From contig NZ_BPFX01000025.1 of assembly GCF_019655855.1 (NCBI RefSeq), positions 124,001 through 188,000 of the forward strand: a stretch of 64,000 bases of DNA. Direction: 5' to 3'. The DNA comes from Pseudomonas paralcaligenes. GTDB taxonomy: Bacteria > Pseudomonadota > Gammaproteobacteria > Pseudomonadales > Pseudomonadaceae. Positions 32,426 to 42,621 of the stretch are shown one piece after another. Both the position numbers and the translations under genes were made by a program. The stretch's first letter is position 1. Every line of letters begins with the position of its first letter. A model generated the notes under the pieces. That model was not told the origin of the DNA, searched no databases, and saw only the letters and a list, made by a program, of their open reading frames with translations.

Positions 32426-33328
32426 ATGAACCTGCCGCAACATGTCCGCCTGGTCGAAGTCGGCCCGCGCGACGGCCTGCAGAACGAGAAACAGCCGATC
32501 AGCGTGGCCGACAAGGTGCGCCTGACCGACGACCTGAGCGCTGCCGGCCTGGGCTACATCGAGGTGGGCAGCTTCGTCTCGCCCAAGTGGGTGCCGCAGA
32601 TGGCCGGCAGCGCCGAGGTATTCGCCTGCATCCAGTACAAGCCTGGCGTGGTCTACGGCGCCCTCACCCCCAACCTCAAGGGTTTCGAGGCTGCCGTCGA
32701 GGCCGGGGTCAAGGAAGTGGCGGTGTTCGCCGCCGCCAGCGAGGCTTTCTCCCAGCGCAACATCAACTGCTCCATCGCCGAGAGCCTGGAGCGCTTCGTG
32801 CCGGTGATGGAAGCGGCCAAGGCCAACAACATTACCGTACGCGGCTATGTCTCCTGCGTGCTCGGCTGCCCCTACGAGGGCGAAGTGGCGCCCGAGCAGG
32901 TCGCCGCCGTGGCCCGCGAACTGTTCGCCATGGGCTGCTACGAGGTGTCCCTGGGCGACACCATCGGCACCGGCACCGCCGGCAAGACCCGCGCGATGTT
33001 CGAGGTGGTCGGCCGCGACATCCCGCGCGACAAGCTGGCCGGGCACTTCCACGACACCTACGGCCAGGCCCTGGCCAATATCTACGCCAGCCTGCAGGAA
33101 GGCATCGCCGTGTTCGACAGCTCGGTCGCAGGCCTGGGCGGCTGCCCTTACGCCAAGGGCGCCACCGGCAACGTCGCCACCGAGGACGTGCTCTACCTGC
33201 TGCAGGGCCTGGGCATCCACACCGGCATCGACATGGAGCGGCTGATCGCCGCCGGCGCGCGCATCTGCCAGGTACTCGGCCGCGATAACGGCTCGCGGGT
33301 GGCCAGGGCCTACCTGGCCCGCGCCTGA
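32426..33328 (+). CDS. liuE: Hydroxymethylglutaryl-CoA lyase
   Basis: HMG-CoA lyase of 300 residues that splits HMG-CoA into acetyl-CoA and acetoacetate, the last step of leucine breakdown. The N-terminal [13 protein letters not shown] provides the catalytic Arg/Asp, HFHDTYGQ the metal-binding histidines, and [19 protein letters not shown] the signature loop with the catalytic cysteine. The start at ATG 32426 follows GGAGA. It closes the liu operon; a hairpin lies just downstream and then a gene for acetoacetate activation. Confidence 0.97.
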   Translation: MNLPQHVRLVEVGPRDGLQNEKQPISVADKVRLTDDLSAAGLGYIEVGSFVSPKWVPQMAGSAEVFACIQYKPGVVYGALTPNLKGFEAAVEAGVKEVAVFAAASEAFSQRNINCSIAESLERFVPVMEAAKANNITVRGYVSCVLGCPYEGEVAPEQVAAVARELFAMGCYEVSLGDTIGTGTAGKTRAMFEVVGRDIPRDKLAGHFHDTYGQALANIYASLQEGIAVFDSSVAGLGGCPYAKGATGNVATEDVLYLLQGLGIHTGIDMERLIAAGARICQVLGRDNGSRVARAYLARA

Positions 33329-33330
33329 TC

Positions 33331-33352
33331 GCTGTCAGCTTTTCCTGACAGC
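33331..33352 (+). terminator. Hairpin after liuE
   Basis: GCTGTCAG (33331-33338) and CTGACAGC (33345-33352) form an 8-bp perfect stem with a CTTTTC loop just after the liuE stop. No T-run follows, so termination is uncertain. Confidence 0.5.
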
Positions 33353-33504
33353 CTGTAAAGCCGCGCCACGGCGACGAGCGTGCCCCGTAGCGCCAGATGC
33401 ACGGCCATAAGCCGCGACAGGCATCGTGCCATGTGAGGCGGATGCGTCATCGCCTCGCCCCAGGCCTTAGGCTAGGGGCCAACAAGAACCATCGAGGAAT
33501 CGAG

Positions 33505-35460
<1,956 letters not shown>

Positions 35461-35525
35461 ACATCCCTCCCCTGCGGCGCCGCCACACCTGGTCGTGGCT
35501 TCCTTCCAACCATTCGTGACACGCC

Positions 35526-35870
35526 ATGAACCTGGACCGCACCCGACAGCTTCTTCGAGAAGGCATCGACCGGGATAACCCTCAGAAAAGCCTCCTCCAT
35601 ATCCTGGAGTCGGTGCTGGAACTGCTCTCGCTGCCCGACAACGATTTCCTCTGGTCATCCTGGAAGGATGAGCACGAAGCGAAACGGGACATCGTGGAGC
35701 TGGTCACTACCCTGCGCACTGGCGCCTTGCCGGAAAGAGCGATGGTCTCGTGGCTGTTCGTTCCCACGGGGCCATTGCAGGAGGTCAGCCTCGGTAGCGG
35801 CTGGGGCGATGCGTTTATCTCGGTATCCGCAAAATACGATGAAGTAGAAGCACTGCTGTGGGAGGAATGA
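35526..35870 (+). CDS. Hypothetical acidic protein, 114 residues
   Basis: I do not recognise this protein. It has no signal peptide or membrane segment. The first half is helical and charged (LLREGIDRDNPQKSLLHILES), the second half probably beta (VSWLFVPTGPLQEVSLGSGWG). The C terminus is acidic. The size and acidity recall immunity-type or small accessory proteins, but no toxin gene is adjacent, so no role is proposed. It starts at an ATG 65 bases after acetoacetyl-CoA synthetase and stands at the edge of an AT-richer segment. The surrounding codon use is less GC-biased than in the neighbours. Confidence 0.7.
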   Translation: MNLDRTRQLLREGIDRDNPQKSLLHILESVLELLSLPDNDFLWSSWKDEHEAKRDIVELVTTLRTGALPERAMVSWLFVPTGPLQEVSLGSGWGDAFISVSAKYDEVEALLWEE

Positions 35871-35955
35871 GGCCAATAGGCGAAATCAGTATCTGCTGCT
35901 CAGAATCGCTTAATTATTCTCGTAATCATTCAGTATCTCTTCCTTGAGAAGTCGC

Positions 35956-36111
35956 ATGTTTAAGGTACTCAAGACTTCCGCCGTTCTTTGGGCATGGGGA
36001 TGCTGGGCCTGGGCCGCCTATAGCCATCAATGGATATGGCTGATTGCCTCATTGATTCCATACTTTGTTTTCAACAGTTTCGGCCACTATCTCGATAAAA
36101 GCAGAGAGTAA
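35956..36111 (+). CDS. Small membrane protein, 51 residues, unknown
   Basis: A short open frame from ATG 35956 to TAA 36111. The product is rich in Trp and Tyr and has one or two hydrophobic segments (VLWAWGCWAWAAYS and WIWLIASLIPYFVF), so it is probably an inner-membrane peptide. A GAGAAG lies 8-10 bases before the start. It sits alone in an AT-rich gap between the 114-residue protein and the AraC gene. Function unknown; it may also be a chance frame, though the composition speaks for a real membrane peptide. Confidence 0.5.
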   Translation: MFKVLKTSAVLWAWGCWAWAAYSHQWIWLIASLIPYFVFNSFGHYLDKSRE

Positions 36112-36142
36112 TCGGCCAATGACACACACCTGAGTGCTGATT

Positions 36143-36961
36143 CTAAATTCTGCCGGCCATTTGCCTTCGAGGATCGATCACATATTTGGCCAAGGTATTC
36201 CTCGAAAACGCATAGGAATGATTGACGCCAAAGAAGCCACTGTAGCAACGGGAAAGATGCGCGGCGTCGGTGAATCCGGCTGTCTTGATGGCCGTGGCCG
36301 AAGGCATTCCCGAGAGCGACAGGGTCACGAAATCGATCAGGCGATACCAGAGGCGATGCCTGCGGATCGGCACGCCCACATGCGAGTTGAAGAGCTTTAT
36401 GAGGCCGGACTCCGACAAGCCCACTTCACTGGCCAGCAACTTGACGGAAATATTGAGCGCGGCGGTATCGCGCAACCGCTCGATGATGTGGGTGACCCTG
36501 GGATCGACCGCGGCATCGACCCCATCCGAATATCGCCGGACAAGGTGTTCGACCCACTCCTGAGCGCCGTCGAAACAGGGCTGTGCATCGCGCAGTTGGC
36601 GGAGGTCTTCGATCAACTGGCCTTCATGCCTGTGATGGTGGAAGACGCCTCGATGGATCGAACGCATCTGGCGTCTCAGCAATTGCAGATCGGCTGTGCC
36701 CGCATCCAGATAACAGGCGGCTAGCACCGCTTCCCGATTATCGATGGATAGTCTGCTGCCGGCCGGAATCAGCACGCTCCGCGCGCCAATCCAGCGCTCG
36801 TCGCAGGGCGTGCGGAACCTTACGCAGCCCTCCAGGCACACCATGAGGGATGAGGCGGCCGAATGCAGGTCCCGTATATGCAACTGGTTGCGGCCGAGGT
36901 ACAGGTAGCGTCTGTTAGATACATAGACCAGGGCAGGCAGTCTTTCACATTCTGCGGCCAA
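36143..36961 (-). CDS. AraC-family transcription regulator (start uncertain)
   Basis: Regulator of 272 residues with an N-terminal cupin-like half (MVCLEGCVRFRTP, SVLIPAGSRLSID) and a C-terminal AraC-type double HTH (NISVKLLASEVGLSESGLIK and ATAIKTAGFTDAAHLSRCYSGFFG). The frame opens at a TTG at 36961 directly after an in-frame TAA, and no ATG occurs in the first 38 codons, so either the TTG or another non-ATG codon is used. It is divergent from the polyester hydrolase gene across 330 bases, making it the likely regulator of that gene. It is more AT-rich than the surrounding operons. Confidence 0.8.
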   Translation of the reverse strand: MAAECERLPALVYVSNRRYLYLGRNQLHIRDLHSAASSLMVCLEGCVRFRTPCDERWIGARSVLIPAGSRLSIDNREAVLAACYLDAGTADLQLLRRQMRSIHRGVFHHHRHEGQLIEDLRQLRDAQPCFDGAQEWVEHLVRRYSDGVDAAVDPRVTHIIERLRDTAALNISVKLLASEVGLSESGLIKLFNSHVGVPIRRHRLWYRLIDFVTLSLSGMPSATAIKTAGFTDAAHLSRCYSGFFGVNHSYAFSRNTLAKYVIDPRRQMAGRI

Positions 36962-37291
36962 CGCTTATCAACTCTTTCTTGTTGTTCTTATATACGGCAA
37001 GCCACTCAACATCATGTGCGACGATATAGATAGATGGCCCTGCAGCCATTGTCATCAGATATCCACTCGAATACTGGAAACCACTCTCCGATTACCTCTT
37101 ATGGATTAGCGAAAGAGCCAATGCAATCCATCGAAAGCACTACAACCGTACACAGGCAACATTTGTACGAACTGAGAACACTCCAACATTGAGAGCACAT
37201 TCAGAGGGCTGCTAGTTTCCCAGCCCAGCTTGCACTCGCAAGCAGCCGTCATCGCTTTCGGCAATAACAACAAGATCAATGAGGTAATGAC
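36962..37291. other. AT-rich divergent control region
   Basis: These 330 bases separate the AraC regulator from the polyester hydrolase. They are visibly richer in A and T than the rest of the window and contain no gene I can support. I see no clear -10/-35 pair or sigma-54 element. The hydrolase ribosome site GAGG is at 37281-37284. Confidence 0.5.
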
Positions 37292-38188
37292 ATGGAAATC
37301 AAGGCAATACTTGCCAGAACGACACTACTTATCGCCTCGCTGCTGGTCAGTACCCATGCGTTCAGTGCACCAGGCCCCTCCGCCCCCTGCAGCAACTGCA
37401 CACGTGGCCCGGCGCCCACCGTGGCCTCTCTCAAGGCATCCTCCGGCCCGTTCAGCACCGCGAAGTTCTCGGTCTCCGGGTATCTCAAGGGCTTCGGCAA
37501 CAGCACCGTCTACTACCCGACGAACACCAGCGGCAAGATGGGCGCCATCGCCGTCATTCCCGGTTATCTGTCGTACGAGAGCAGCATCGAATGGTGGGGA
37601 CCGCGCCTGGCCTCCCACGGCTTCGTGGTGATGACCATGAACACCAACTCGATCTACGACCAGCCGGACAGCCGGGCCACCCAGCTCAGCAAGGCGCTGG
37701 ACTACCTGATCTCCCAGAGCGGCTCCTCGTCGAGCCCGATCTACGGCAAGGTCGACAGCAGCCGGCTGGGCGCCATCGGCTGGTCCATGGGCGGCGGCGG
37801 CTCGCTCAAGCTGTCCACCCAGCGCTCGATCAACGCGATCATCCCGCAGGCGCCCTGGTACCTGGGTTCGAACACCTTCAACACCATCAAGACCCCGGCC
37901 CTGATCCTGGCCTGCAGCGCCGACACGGTGGCCCCGGTGTACCAGCACGCCTCGCCGTTCTACAACCGGATTCCGACCTCCACGCCCAAGGCTTTCCTGG
38001 AGATCTACGGCGGCTCGCATTTCTGCGCCAACTCCGGCTACCCGAACGAGGACCTGCTGGGCATGTACGGCATCGCATGGATGAAGCGCTTCATCGACTT
38101 CGACAGCCGCTACAGTCAGTTCCTCTGCGGCCCGAACCACGAGTCCGACTACGCCATTTCCGAATATCGGCAGAACTGCCCCTACTGA
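37292..38188 (+). CDS. Secreted polyester hydrolase of the PET hydrolase/cutinase family
   Basis: Exported alpha/beta hydrolase of 298 residues, with a signal peptide cleaved near residue 26. The catalytic triad is Ser165 in GWSMG, Asp211 and His243. Alignment by eye with the Ideonella PET hydrolase shows Tyr92 (oxyanion), Trp164, Met166 and Trp189 in equivalent positions, and both disulfides of type II PET hydrolases: Cys208-Cys245 next to the active site and Cys279-Cys296 at the C terminus. The residue after the catalytic His is Phe (Ser238 in IsPETase), as in cutinases and type IIa-like members. An extra CxxC pair (33, 36) follows the signal peptide. It should hydrolyse polyesters or cutin-like esters outside the cell. 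An AraC gene is divergent. Confidence 0.93.
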   Translation: MEIKAILARTTLLIASLLVSTHAFSAPGPSAPCSNCTRGPAPTVASLKASSGPFSTAKFSVSGYLKGFGNSTVYYPTNTSGKMGAIAVIPGYLSYESSIEWWGPRLASHGFVVMTMNTNSIYDQPDSRATQLSKALDYLISQSGSSSSPIYGKVDSSRLGAIGWSMGGGGSLKLSTQRSINAIIPQAPWYLGSNTFNTIKTPALILACSADTVAPVYQHASPFYNRIPTSTPKAFLEIYGGSHFCANSGYPNEDLLGMYGIAWMKRFIDFDSRYSQFLCGPNHESDYAISEYRQNCPY

Positions 38189-38195
38189 TGGCGAT

Positions 38196-38223
38196 GGCCG
38201 GGGCGCCCCGCATCGCCCCGGCC
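38196..38223. terminator. 10-bp hairpin between convergent genes
   Basis: GGCCGGGGCG (38196-38205) and CGCCCCGGCC (38214-38223) form a perfect stem in the 39-base gap between the polyester hydrolase and the PilT/PilU-type gene. It has no T-run on either strand but is well placed as a shared end. Confidence 0.55.
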
Positions 38224-38227
38224 CGTC

Positions 38228-39433
38228 TCAGATCCCCTGCCGCCCCGGGTCTTCCGGCGGGCTCTCCTCCTCGATGTCCTCCAGCTTCAGCTCCATGCCC
38301 CAGCTCGCCACGTCGGCCACCGGGGCGGGCGCGAGCTTGGGCGCGGCTGTGCTGGCGGCAGCGTTGGCCGGGTTGTCGCGGTACAGCTTGAGCTTGAGGC
38401 GCACGTTGTTGGCGGAGTCGGCGTTCTTCACCGCCTCTTCCTCGTCGATCACCCCTTCGTGGACCAGATCGATCAGCGCCTGGTCGAAGGTCTGCATGCC
38501 GAGGTTCTTCGACTTCTCCATGATCTCCTTGAGCTCGGAGAACTCGTTGCGCTTGATCATGTCGCGCACGGTCGGCGTGCCCAGCATCACTTCCACGGCG
38601 GCGCGGCGCTTGCCGTCGACGGTCTTGACCAGGCGCTGGGAGACGAAGGCGCGCAGGTTGTTGCCGAGGTCGTTGAGCAGCTGCGGGCGGCGCTCCTCGG
38701 GGAAGAAGTTGATGATCCGGTCCAGCGCCTGGTTGGCGTTGTTGGCGTGCAGGGTGGAGATGGCCAGGTGGCCGGTGTCGGCGAACGCCAGGGCGTGCTC
38801 CATGGTCTCGCGGTCGCGGATTTCGCCGATCAGGATCACGTCCGGTGCCTGGCGCAGGGTGTTCTTCAGCGCGGCGTGGAAGCTGCGGGTGTCCACCCCC
38901 ACCTCGCGCTGGTTGATGATCGACTTCTTGTGCCGGTGCACGTACTCCACCGGGTCCTCGATGGTGATGATGTGGCCGCCGCTGTTGCGGTTGCGGTAGT
39001 CGATCAGCGCCGCCAGGGAGGTCGACTTGCCCGAGCCGGTGCCACCGACGAACAGCACCAGGCCGCGCTTCTCCATCACCGTCTTGAGCAGCACCTCGGG
39101 CAGCTTGAGGTCCTCGAACTTGGGGATTTCCATCTTGATGTTGCGCGCGACGATGGAAACCTCGTTGCGCTGCTTGAAGATGTTGATACGGAAGCGGCCG
39201 ACGTTGGGGATCGAGATGGCCAGGTTCATCTCCAGCTCCTTCTCGAACTCGCCGCGCTGCTCGGCGTCCATCACCCCGGCGGCGATGGCGGCCACGTCGC
39301 CGGGCTTTAGCGGCTCCTGGCTGAGCGGCTTGAGCACGCCGTTGAACTTGGCGCAGGGCGGCGCCCCGGTGGACAGGTAGAGGTCCGAACCGTCCTGGCT
39401 GGACAGGATTTTCAGCATCTGGGTGAGGTCCAT
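38228..39433 (-). CDS. PilT/PilU-family twitching motility ATPase
   Basis: Secretion-type ATPase of 401 residues, probably a type IV pilus retraction motor subunit. Walker A GGTGSGKS is at residues 130-137, the Asp box IITIEDPVEYVH and Walker B VILIGEIRDRE follow, and the His box STLHANNANQALDRI is intact. The C-terminal tail of about 50 residues is acidic and proline/alanine-rich, longer than PilT and reminiscent of PilU. It starts MDLTQMLKILSSQDGSDLY; I use the ATG at 39433, because the frame further upstream has no family similarity. It stands alone, away from other pil genes, convergent with the polyester hydrolase. Confidence 0.9.
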   Translation of the reverse strand: MDLTQMLKILSSQDGSDLYLSTGAPPCAKFNGVLKPLSQEPLKPGDVAAIAAGVMDAEQRGEFEKELEMNLAISIPNVGRFRINIFKQRNEVSIVARNIKMEIPKFEDLKLPEVLLKTVMEKRGLVLFVGGTGSGKSTSLAALIDYRNRNSGGHIITIEDPVEYVHRHKKSIINQREVGVDTRSFHAALKNTLRQAPDVILIGEIRDRETMEHALAFADTGHLAISTLHANNANQALDRIINFFPEERRPQLLNDLGNNLRAFVSQRLVKTVDGKRRAAVEVMLGTPTVRDMIKRNEFSELKEIMEKSKNLGMQTFDQALIDLVHEGVIDEEEAVKNADSANNVRLKLKLYRDNPANAAASTAAPKLAPAPVADVASWGMELKLEDIEEESPPEDPGRQGI

Positions 39434-39568
39434 CGCGCGCGCTTCCATCCGAATCACGTTAACAAGGTAGGCCAGCCTGGCCGGAGCGTTTGGCCTGAAA
39501 ATTGGCGTCATTCTGATGGCGTACGAATTGCTGGCACAATAGCGCCTTCGCAAAATGAGGAGCCGATC

Positions 39569-39847
39569 ATGCCCAAGGCGATGGCCCGCCACATCCTGGT
39601 GAAGACAGAAGCCGAAGCGGCCACCCTGAAGAAGCGCATCGCCGCCGGCGAGGCCTTCGACGTACTGGCGAAGAAACATTCCACCTGCCCCTCCGGCAAG
39701 AAGGGTGGCGACCTGGGCGAGGTGCGCCCGGGGCAGATGGTGCGCGCGGTGGACCAGGTGATCTTCAAGAAGGCGCTGCGCGAGGTGCACGGGCCGGTGA
39801 AGACCCAGTTCGGCTATCACCTGATCCAGGTGTTCTACCGCGAGTGA
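39569..39847 (+). CDS. ppiC: Parvulin-type peptidyl-prolyl cis-trans isomerase
   Basis: Stand-alone cytoplasmic parvulin of 92 residues that isomerises prolyl bonds during folding. It contains only the rotamase domain: ARHILVKTEAEA at the start, the central FDVLAKKHSTCPSGKKGGDLGEV, and the end GPVKTQFGYHLIQVFYRE. The length equals that of E. coli PpiC (about 93). The ATG at 39569 has a GAGGAG site. It is divergent from the PilT/PilU-type gene across 135 bases. Confidence 0.96.
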   Translation: MPKAMARHILVKTEAEAATLKKRIAAGEAFDVLAKKHSTCPSGKKGGDLGEVRPGQMVRAVDQVIFKKALREVHGPVKTQFGYHLIQVFYRE

Positions 39848-39869
39848 GCGCGGCTCAGGTCCGGCCGGG

Positions 39870-40322
39870 TCAGGCCCAGCCAGATGAGCCCCAACCCAGC
39901 GTGATCGCGGCCAGCGCCAGGTAGCGTCCGGTCTTGGCCAGGCCGACCAGCAGCAGGAAGCTCCACCAGGGCTCGCGCATCACCCCCGCCACCAGGGTCA
40001 GCGGGTCGCCGATCACCGGCACCCAGCTCAGCAGCAGCGACCAGCGCCCGTAGCGCCGATAGGTGGACTTGGCCCGCTCCAGGCGCGCGGCGCTCACCGG
40101 GAACCAGCGCCGCTCGCGGAAGCGCTCGATGCCCCGTCCCAGTGCCGCGTTCAACACCGACCCCAGCACATTGCCGACGCTGGCCACCGCCAGCAGCGTG
40201 GCCACCGGCTGCCCGCCGCCCAGCAGCAGGCCGACCAGCAGCGCCTCCGACTGCAGCGGCAGCAGGCTGGCGGCGCCGAAGGCGGCGAGGAACAGGCCGA
40301 GGTAGACGGAGAAATCGAGCAA
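39870..40322 (-). CDS. YqaA/DedA-like small inner-membrane protein
   Basis: Membrane protein of about 150 residues of the YqaA (SNARE-associated/DedA-like) family. It begins LDFSVYLGLFLAAFGAASLLPLQSE and has the conserved LVPVIGDP-type segment (SWVPVIGDPLTLVAGVMR) and several membrane spans. The start is uncertain. A TTG at 40322 gives the family length, while an ATG at 40433 would add a 37-residue arginine-rich stretch with no family similarity. It is convergent with ppiC. The physiological role of the family is poorly defined, with membrane homeostasis suggested. Confidence 0.8.
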   Translation of the reverse strand: MLDFSVYLGLFLAAFGAASLLPLQSEALLVGLLLGGGQPVATLLAVASVGNVLGSVLNAALGRGIERFRERRWFPVSAARLERAKSTYRRYGRWSLLLSWVPVIGDPLTLVAGVMREPWWSFLLLVGLAKTGRYLALAAITLGWGSSGWA

Positions 40323-40555
40323 GGCGCAATCCGGCGAGAAGGTCGGGCCAGCCTTATAGCCTGTTCGGCGCCGGACGCGAAGCCCGGCGGGCGCGGCAAC
40401 TGGCCTAGACCAGAGATGAAACGGCGCTGTCATGAGCACGCCGTGCGTGCCTTGCAAAACTGTAACAGTGCTCCAGGATTCTTCGGGCGCCTGGTCTATT
40501 CCAGACCGGGAACGCCACCGACAAGAGGCCGTAAAGGCCACAGGAGTCCTTCAGG

Positions 40556-42070
40556 ATGAAGTCCATCACGCTCGCCTGCTGCACCCTCGCCCTGCTCCAC
40601 TTCTCCATCGCGCCAGCATCGGCTGCCCCCGGCGACCAGTACAAACTGCTGGCCCACAACGTGTTCTTCCTGCCCGCCACGCTCAAGCCCGGCTGGGGCC
40701 AGGAAACCCGCGCCCGCCTCATCGCCCAGGCCGACTACATGAAGGGCCAGGACGCGGTGATCCTCAACGAACTGTTCGACAACCCGGCCGCCGCCATCCT
40801 GCTCGACGGGCTGAAGGCGGAATACCCGCACCAGACGCCCATCCTCGGCCGTTCGCGCAACGGCTGGGACGCCACCCTCGGCGCCTATGCCGAGACCACG
40901 CCGGAGGACGGCGGCGTAGCCATCGTCAGCCGCTGGCCGATCCGCGAACGGGTGCAGTACGTCTATGCCCAGGGTTGCGGCGCCGACTACTTATCCAACA
41001 AGGGCTTCGTCTACGTCCGCCTCGACCGCGCCGGCCAGCCGCTGCACGTGATCGGCACCCACGCCCAGGCCGCCGATACCGGCTGTTCCGACGGCAAGGG
41101 CGCGGCGGTGCGCGCCAGCCAGTTCGACGAGATGCGCACCTTCATCGAGAGCAAGGGCATCGCGCCGAACGAGGTGCTGTTCATCGGCGGCGACTTCAAC
41201 GTCATCCGTGACACCGCCGAATACCACGACATGCTCGAACGCCTGCAGGTGTACGCGCCGGACAGCTTCGCCGGCAGCGACACCACCTTCGACACCCGGC
41301 GCAACGGCATCACCCACTACCAGTACCCCAACCACGCGCCGGAATACCTGGACTACATCTTCGTCTCGCGCCACCACGGCCAGCCGGACTACTGGCACAA
41401 CCAGGCGCTGGACGTCCCGTCGCCGCGCTGGAGCGTGACCCAGGCCGGCGCCACCTGGCAGTTTCAGGACTACTCCGACCACTCGCCGGTGGCCGCCTTC
41501 GTCCGTGCCGACGCCGGCACCCCGACCCGCGCCGCCAAGCCCCGGGAGAACCGCTATGGCCAGGTCACCCTGCGCAGCCAGAGCAACGGCAAGACGCTGC
41601 GCACCAGCGCCAGCCAGGCCAACGACTGGCTGCGGGTGACCGGCGACGGCAGCGAGGCGGAAAGCCTGTTCAGCCTGCGCAACTGGCACTACCCGGTGAG
41701 CTTCTGCATCCGCAGCGGCGACTATCTGGAGATCGAGTCGGTGCGTCATCGCGGCCACTGGCTGAACTGGTGGCTGGGCGGTGGCGGCGGCAACTACGCC
41801 TACTACCCCAAGGCCGGCGATTCCTCCAACCAGCTGCGCATCGAGCTACCGAACAAGCCCACCGGCTGCCTGGCTGACGGTGATCTGGTGCGCCTGCTCG
41901 ACCGCGACACCGTGCGCGGCACCGATTACTACCTGCTGCGCTGGCCCTCCGGCAGCTGGAAGGACCACCTCTACCTGTGGACCGGCAACGCCACCGAGGC
42001 CGAGCAGTTCCGCGTGCAGTTGAAGCAGCCGGCCGACTACGAGGACTGGAGCGCCAGGCTGCGCTACTGA
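40556..42070 (+). CDS. Secreted sphingomyelinase/phospholipase C (EEP fold)
   Basis: Exported enzyme of 504 residues related to bacterial neutral sphingomyelinases, which release phosphocholine from sphingomyelin. The signal peptide ends SAA near residue 24. The exo-endo-phosphatase fold is marked by HNVFFLP (metal Asn), LNELFDN (metal Glu72), the catalytic GTHAQA, GGDFNV, YLDYIF and the final DHSPVAAF, so all Mg2+ and catalytic residues of the family are in place. About 180 additional residues follow the catalytic domain, rich in Trp and Tyr (HWLNWWLGGGGGNYAYY), possibly a lipid-binding module. A hairpin lies after the stop codon. It is a candidate virulence or lipid-scavenging factor. Confidence 0.9.
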   Translation: MKSITLACCTLALLHFSIAPASAAPGDQYKLLAHNVFFLPATLKPGWGQETRARLIAQADYMKGQDAVILNELFDNPAAAILLDGLKAEYPHQTPILGRSRNGWDATLGAYAETTPEDGGVAIVSRWPIRERVQYVYAQGCGADYLSNKGFVYVRLDRAGQPLHVIGTHAQAADTGCSDGKGAAVRASQFDEMRTFIESKGIAPNEVLFIGGDFNVIRDTAEYHDMLERLQVYAPDSFAGSDTTFDTRRNGITHYQYPNHAPEYLDYIFVSRHHGQPDYWHNQALDVPSPRWSVTQAGATWQFQDYSDHSPVAAFVRADAGTPTRAAKPRENRYGQVTLRSQSNGKTLRTSASQANDWLRVTGDGSEAESLFSLRNWHYPVSFCIRSGDYLEIESVRHRGHWLNWWLGGGGGNYAYYPKAGDSSNQLRIELPNKPTGCLADGDLVRLLDRDTVRGTDYYLLRWPSGSWKDHLYLWTGNATEAEQFRVQLKQPADYEDWSARLRY

Positions 42071-42079
42071 CCCTGCCCC

Positions 42080-42110
42080 GCTGCCGCCTCTGCGGGGCGG
42101 CAGCCTTCTT
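42080..42110 (+). terminator. Terminator-like hairpin after the sphingomyelinase gene
   Basis: GCTGCCGCC (42080-42088) and GGCGGCAGC (42096-42104) form a 9-bp stem starting 10 bases after the stop, followed by CTTCTT. A plausible Rho-independent end with a weak pyrimidine tract. Confidence 0.55.
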
Positions 42111-42228
42111 CGGAAGAGCCGATCACGAGCAGGCCGCAGGCCATGAAAGTGATGTCAATCTGACATTGACAGCCTAACCCGCCGGCCACCACCATCGGCT
42201 CTCCCCTCGACTGTGGATGGAGCCGTCC

Positions 42229-42573
42229 ATGAAGCACCCGCTGACCCTCGCTCTCGCGTTCGTTTCCCTGTCCAGCGCCATCGCCATGGCCGACTCCACC
42301 GTCCAGATCGTCAACCAGTCGGGATGGGAGCTGCACGAGATCTACTTTTCCCCGGCCAGCCAGGACAACTGGGGCGAGGACCACCTGGGGGAAGACGTGC
42401 TCGAACAGGGCGACTCCCTGACCCTCACCGGCGTCGAGTCCGGGAACTGGGATATCCGCCTGGTGGACGAGGACGGCGACGAGTGCACCCTCGAAGACGT
42501 GTATATCACCGAATCCGAGCAATGGGTCGTCACCGAGGACGACCTGCTCGGCTGCCAGGCAGCCACCGACTGA
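42229..42573 (+). CDS. Small secreted acidic protein
   Basis: Precursor of 114 residues with a signal peptide ending IAMA (about residue 21). The mature protein is very acidic and beta-rich, with VQIVNQSGWELHEIYFSPAS and WGEDHLGEDVLEQGDS, then WDIRLVDEDGDEC. Two cysteines could form one disulfide. I recognise the type as a small periplasmic or secreted family found in many proteobacteria, sometimes mislabelled as argininosuccinate lyase; its function is unknown. The ATG at 42229 has GGAG upstream. It is convergent with the ammonium transporter gene. Confidence 0.8.
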   Translation: MKHPLTLALAFVSLSSAIAMADSTVQIVNQSGWELHEIYFSPASQDNWGEDHLGEDVLEQGDSLTLTGVESGNWDIRLVDEDGDECTLEDVYITESEQWVVTEDDLLGCQAATD

Positions 42574-42621
42574 TCGAGCGAGCGGCCCCGGCGACAGGCC
42601 GAAGGCCGCCCCGAAGCAGCC

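Noticed and set aside
35526..35870. Toxin-antitoxin or immunity function for the 114-residue protein
   Set aside because: There is no toxin partner or delivery gene nearby; size and acidity alone are not evidence.
39434..39820. 129-codon N-terminal extension of the PilT/PilU-type ATPase
   Set aside because: It overlaps ppiC in antisense and has no family similarity; the MDLTQML start matches the family.
40323..40541. Longer starts for the YqaA-like protein
   Set aside because: The added arginine-rich residues do not resemble the family; a TTG at 40322 gives the usual size, though this remains uncertain.
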